A stretch of DNA of 64,000 nt from Osmia lignaria lignaria (lineage: Eukaryota > Arthropoda > Insecta > Hymenoptera > Megachilidae). The notes under the pieces are model-generated. The model was not told the origin of the DNA, ran no database searches, and saw only the letters and a list, made by a program, of their open reading frames with translations. Positions 60,359-64,000 of this stretch are shown in pieces. The stretch lies in NCBI RefSeq assembly GCF_051020975.1, contig NC_135039.1:12808692-12872691 (forward strand). The letters run 5' to 3'. The position numbers and the translations under genes are program-made. Position 1 is the stretch's first letter; the number at the start of each line of letters is the position of its first letter.

Positions 60359-63300
60359 GGTTGTATCGCTTGTTATTCAACCATTTCAATTCATATTGGA
60401 ATCTATTACAATCCTACTATCAATCTTACAGTAATCCTACTGGAATAAATTATATGTTTTCTAAAAAAAAAATTTATATTATTTACATCATAGGTTAGGA
60501 TTTAAATCATACAAGAATCAAATTCAATCTTTAGTAAAATTAAAAAATCGAATTACCTCATTTTCAAGCAAACTTTCCCCTTTGTATTTCGCTTTATCTT
60601 CCAACGATATCGTTAATTATAATCAACAATCAAAACTGCGTCACAATTGACAGCTGACAATCGATGAACGCTATAATAATTAATCTCCAGTTAAGTCTAT
60701 AGTTCTATTGTTTATAAATATATACAAGCAAAGTCTTCGATCTGTAACAAAATAACAAAATACTTGCGTTTGCATAAAATTTCAAAATCAATCTGTTTAT
60801 GATGGTATTTAACCCGGGAAATCTCCCTGATAAGATCACGTGTCGCCGCGAGATGGACCCTGCCTAAAACGCGTCTCTTTTGAGTAAAACTTTGACTCCC
60901 TTTGATTTTATTTTTCAAAAATCAGTTAAAATCAGTACAAGACCAAAAAAGTATTAGAATAATTGTTTGACAAATTTGAAATTATTTTTAAAATTCGACC
61001 CTAGCGCTATCTATACAAAAACGACAGAAACTACTCAACAACTTACCTCGACATTATCGACAGGTGGATAAGTCAGCGACTGCTGCAGGATCGGTCGGTA
61101 ACTCGTCGTGTAGTTTCCTCTGTTTGTGTGTAGATAGCGATAGAATCGAATTTTTATAATAAATTATGACGGTCTTTTTAAAATACAAATTTTTCAATGA
61201 TTTTTCTTTTCTATTAAACGTCGCAAACAAAGCTGTTCTCATAAGACGTATTAAAATTAAAAACCATAAAAGTAAGGAAATTCAATTGGCTATTTAACAA
61301 TATTATAATGTTCCCTGAAATAAAGTGGCACCATCATCCCTATATGAAGGGTGGGAAATTTCAAAAAAGATTCTTAAGAGCAAGTTAGGTGGAGACATTC
61401 CTACACCTCTTCTATTCTGCAAGTATATATCACCAACAAGGTGTAACGTTATCGGGACAGAATTACCCGCTCTAGAAATCGGTCCCGTCTTTTAAATATG
61501 TTATTTCGAAACATGAAAGCAACAATGAATGGAGGGATAGAAGACGAGACCGGTGATTTTGTCCCTCGTAGCGTCTTGTATGCCGCCTTGGGCACCTTCT
61601 TCCGCATTTCACGTGATCGGAAACGAAAAAATCCGCCACATCTAACGATCTGCTAGTTATATACACAGATAGCCGGACAGATTTTTCCCGGGAAAATACT
61701 CGGCCAGCTGCACAAGCGGTAATGGTCAGCTCCATATGCGGCGGTTACCCCGGGGAAAGTCTCGAGATAGAGGTGCCATCTAAAGCGTACAATTTAAAAC
61801 ATAGACGAGGAAAAATGTTAATGGAGCCATCGCTGGCTCTTTCGCTTTTCGGTTATCGAGCCACTTTCACCTCTCTTGCTATTGAAACAGAGACAAGGGA
61901 ATACACCTAGGATTTTCATGCCGTCTTATTTGAGATTTAGCCAGGTCCCTGGGTATTTTTCCAAAAGCTATACGTGGTAGAGGAAGGTTGATACGCGGCT
62001 CCGTATTATAGCAATTCAATAATAAATTGTAGAACGCTCGGTCGTCGCATTATGCGCCGGTAATCACAGTAATAAGCAGTTCTAAAAGTAACGTAAGTAC
62101 GTTGTAGGTAAGTAGTAACGAGTGAGCTGTAATCTCGGGGATGCCCCCTATTTTCGTACTCGGATACATCCGAGGGGGATTAGGGTAGAGAGAGAGGCAG
62201 TCGGACGAATGACAGAGAGGGATAATAGAGAGAAGTAGAGGGCGTTGGGACGAGGCAATGGTGAACAGGGAACGGGAAGAGAAAAGGACGGTCTGAGAGG
62301 AGGCCATGGGCGTCATCCATGGTGCGATCTGGAATCGGCATAATTTACAACTCCCGCAGGAAATTGAGCCACGACCAGTCGATGCAAAAGTCAACGCCAA
62401 GCGTTGCTCCCTGCATCTACTCCCGCCATTAGATCATCCTCGATCGATGAATGTCTGCTCTATGGAAGAGGAACCATCTCTCTCACTAATTCCCCATGTC
62501 TGTACTATCAGCTCGCAACTTTAACAATCTTAGCAGTTCTACTTTTATCGCTAAGAAAAAGGAAGGACCAAAGGACATTTCTCTAAGGACACGGTTGTTC
62601 CAAAGAAGAGCAGCGTATGTACGCCTATGAGGCAGGTACGAGGAGACCGTGTCCGTACGTACCCGTTAAGCCAACATCTAATTCGATAACTGGCGAAAAT
62701 AATAACGTAGCGATCTGTTGCGTTCGCGAGGCGCAATCATCCGTTTCGTACCGGGTGTCCACAGAAAACTATCGCTCGATCCTCGCACGGATATTCCCCG
62801 CTCGATGGGGATCACTTCCAGAGATGTGTTTTTCTTTCTTTTGTAAACTCGAGAATCGTTTGCGTGCCGATAAAATTGTTTGCAATAGTAACTTGGACGA
62901 TTAGTTGGCGCAGGATTTGATTTTACTCGGCCTCTCTCCATGGTCCGCCGTCCGGGAGTTAAACATAGAGTCTAGGTAGGCGCAACAGGAAGCGGCGGTA
63001 ATGTCTTATTTTTAGAATCTTCTATCAGTTTAGTCGATTTATTCTTCTCGGTACAAGTTCCTTTAGTTTTACCTTTTTCCTAAAGATGGCGGCCGATCGT
63101 CGCGCGTACCGAGACCAAAGCTGCGAGACGGTTCCAGGGAATCAGATAATTTTTCTGACGCGTTTCAAAAGAACAGAGACCGTCTCGCACGGTAGCGATT
63201 TATAACGAGTCCGGCTACCACGGTAGCAGATGACATTTATTAAAAGTTTCTGACCGAGCCACGACGAGCATCGATCTTCTTTCTCCGCTTAGCCTTCGTT

Positions 63301-64000
63301 TTTAAAGGCTCGTGTCCGTTCCTCGCCCGTCTTGTTACCCGGCTCCGCGACGAATACCGAACAGTTTAATAAGCAAGTGGTAGCCCACGATAAAGCGATA
63401 CAAGATACACCGTGTACCATCCATCACGATGAACTCGCCACTCGTCGTTTACGCGTTACCAGAGCAGAGATCTCTCTTTCGTCCTGCAGCCTCGAATCGT
63501 TTTAAGCATCCTGTTCTCCTCTCGCTAGGTCTCGTTATTTTACGCCACCGACCAGTGGCCGTACTTTTTGCATGGAAGTTGGATTCAAAAGGAATATAAA
63601 GCGACGTAGGTCCTAGGCGGCGGGCAAACGATAAAAGCTCGATAAAAGGCGGCGCGGATCGACCCGTCATCCGGGCGGTCGCGTGCAAAAAATACGTTAA
63701 TTCCGCGGAACTTGCATGACCGTGCAAATAAATAAAACGGCAAACACATACACAGGCGCGGCGTGGATCGACCCCGGTGCTAGCGTATTTTATATTTTAT
63801 CCGGTTCGAATGATTGATTGCGGCTCCGCTCGGCTCAGCCGATAGCATCTCGCGGAATGCACGGCTGTACTTGTCGTTTCACGCATTGTTTATTATTGTC
63901 CGATGCTTTTATCGTGATCGTCTGCTCGAACGGACCGCGACAATTTTCACGGAGAGGGAGGAGAAAAAAGAATTAACGATTACGATTATCCTCGGCTAAG
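60359..64000. other. Intergenic, no gene supported
   Basis: The first 1 kb is AT-rich NXF upstream sequence. From about 61.5 kb GC rises and many short ORFs appear on both strands, none convincing. 62150-62300 is a purine-rich AGAGAGG tract. A reverse copy of the GGCGGACCATGG repeat lies at 62928-62960. The window may end in the regulatory flank of a further gene. Confidence 0.5.
62928..62962 (-). repeat. GGCGGACCATGG-family repeat copy, reverse orientation
   Basis: Reads CTCTCTCCATGGTCCGCCGT then CCGGGAGTTAAAC on the plus strand, so on the minus strand it begins TTTAACTCCCGG like the other copies. Confidence 0.75.

Noticed and set aside
60712..61242. Minus ORFs upstream of the NXF gene
   Set aside because: AT-rich, short, no family signal, and the NXF frame has its own upstream stop.

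Overview
This is an AT-rich animal nuclear genomic window. Its protein-coding genes are split by short GT-AG introns, and every well-supported gene has an animal ortholog. A cuticular chitin-binding protein, Rfx, TRABD and HCCS homologs, an intron-poor layout and many small DNA transposons point to an insect. Hymenoptera (bee-like) is my best guess, but nothing in the sequence proves the order. There are no bacterial-style operons and no CRISPR array. I recognised no tRNA or rRNA by eye.

Layout. 1-38.6 kb is gene-dense. In order: TMEM26-like (minus), DNAJC7 (minus), eIF3c (plus), VPS33B (minus), DCAF15 (plus), a SNX7/SNX30-type sorting nexin (minus), the transcription factor Rfx (plus, about 842 codons in 17 coding exons), TRABD (plus), a SET-only SETMAR-type methyltransferase (plus, 136 bp after TRABD) and holocytochrome c synthase HCCS (minus). 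Gaps in this part are UTRs, promoters and small MITEs. VPS33B and DCAF15 start head to head about 0.39 kb apart, and DNAJC7 and eIF3c start head to head about 0.8 kb apart.

38.6-64 kb is repeat-rich and gene-poor. It holds a 5.57-kb hAT-like insertion (39505-45075) with a perfect 8-bp target duplication, packed with tandem repeats and a nested inverted-repeat element. It also holds a CPAP1-type cuticle gene (minus, 45.8-48.6 kb), several minisatellites, a dispersed repeat family centred on GGCGGACCATGGAGAGAG, and an intronless NXF-type mRNA export gene (minus, 58784-60358) that looks like a retrogene.

The genes are mostly unrelated housekeeping functions: translation initiation, chaperoning, endosomal sorting, ubiquitin-ligase adaptor, cytochrome c maturation and mRNA export. 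They do not form one pathway. I rebuilt exon structures by hand from splice signals and reading phase, and all phases close. The one exception to an open frame is DCAF15, which carries an in-frame TAG-TGA. I see no clear evidence of a new multi-gene system. The points most worth follow-up are the composite hAT-like element, the dispersed GGCGGACCATGG repeat, the intronless NXF gene, the DCAF15 double stop and the tight TRABD/SETMAR pair.
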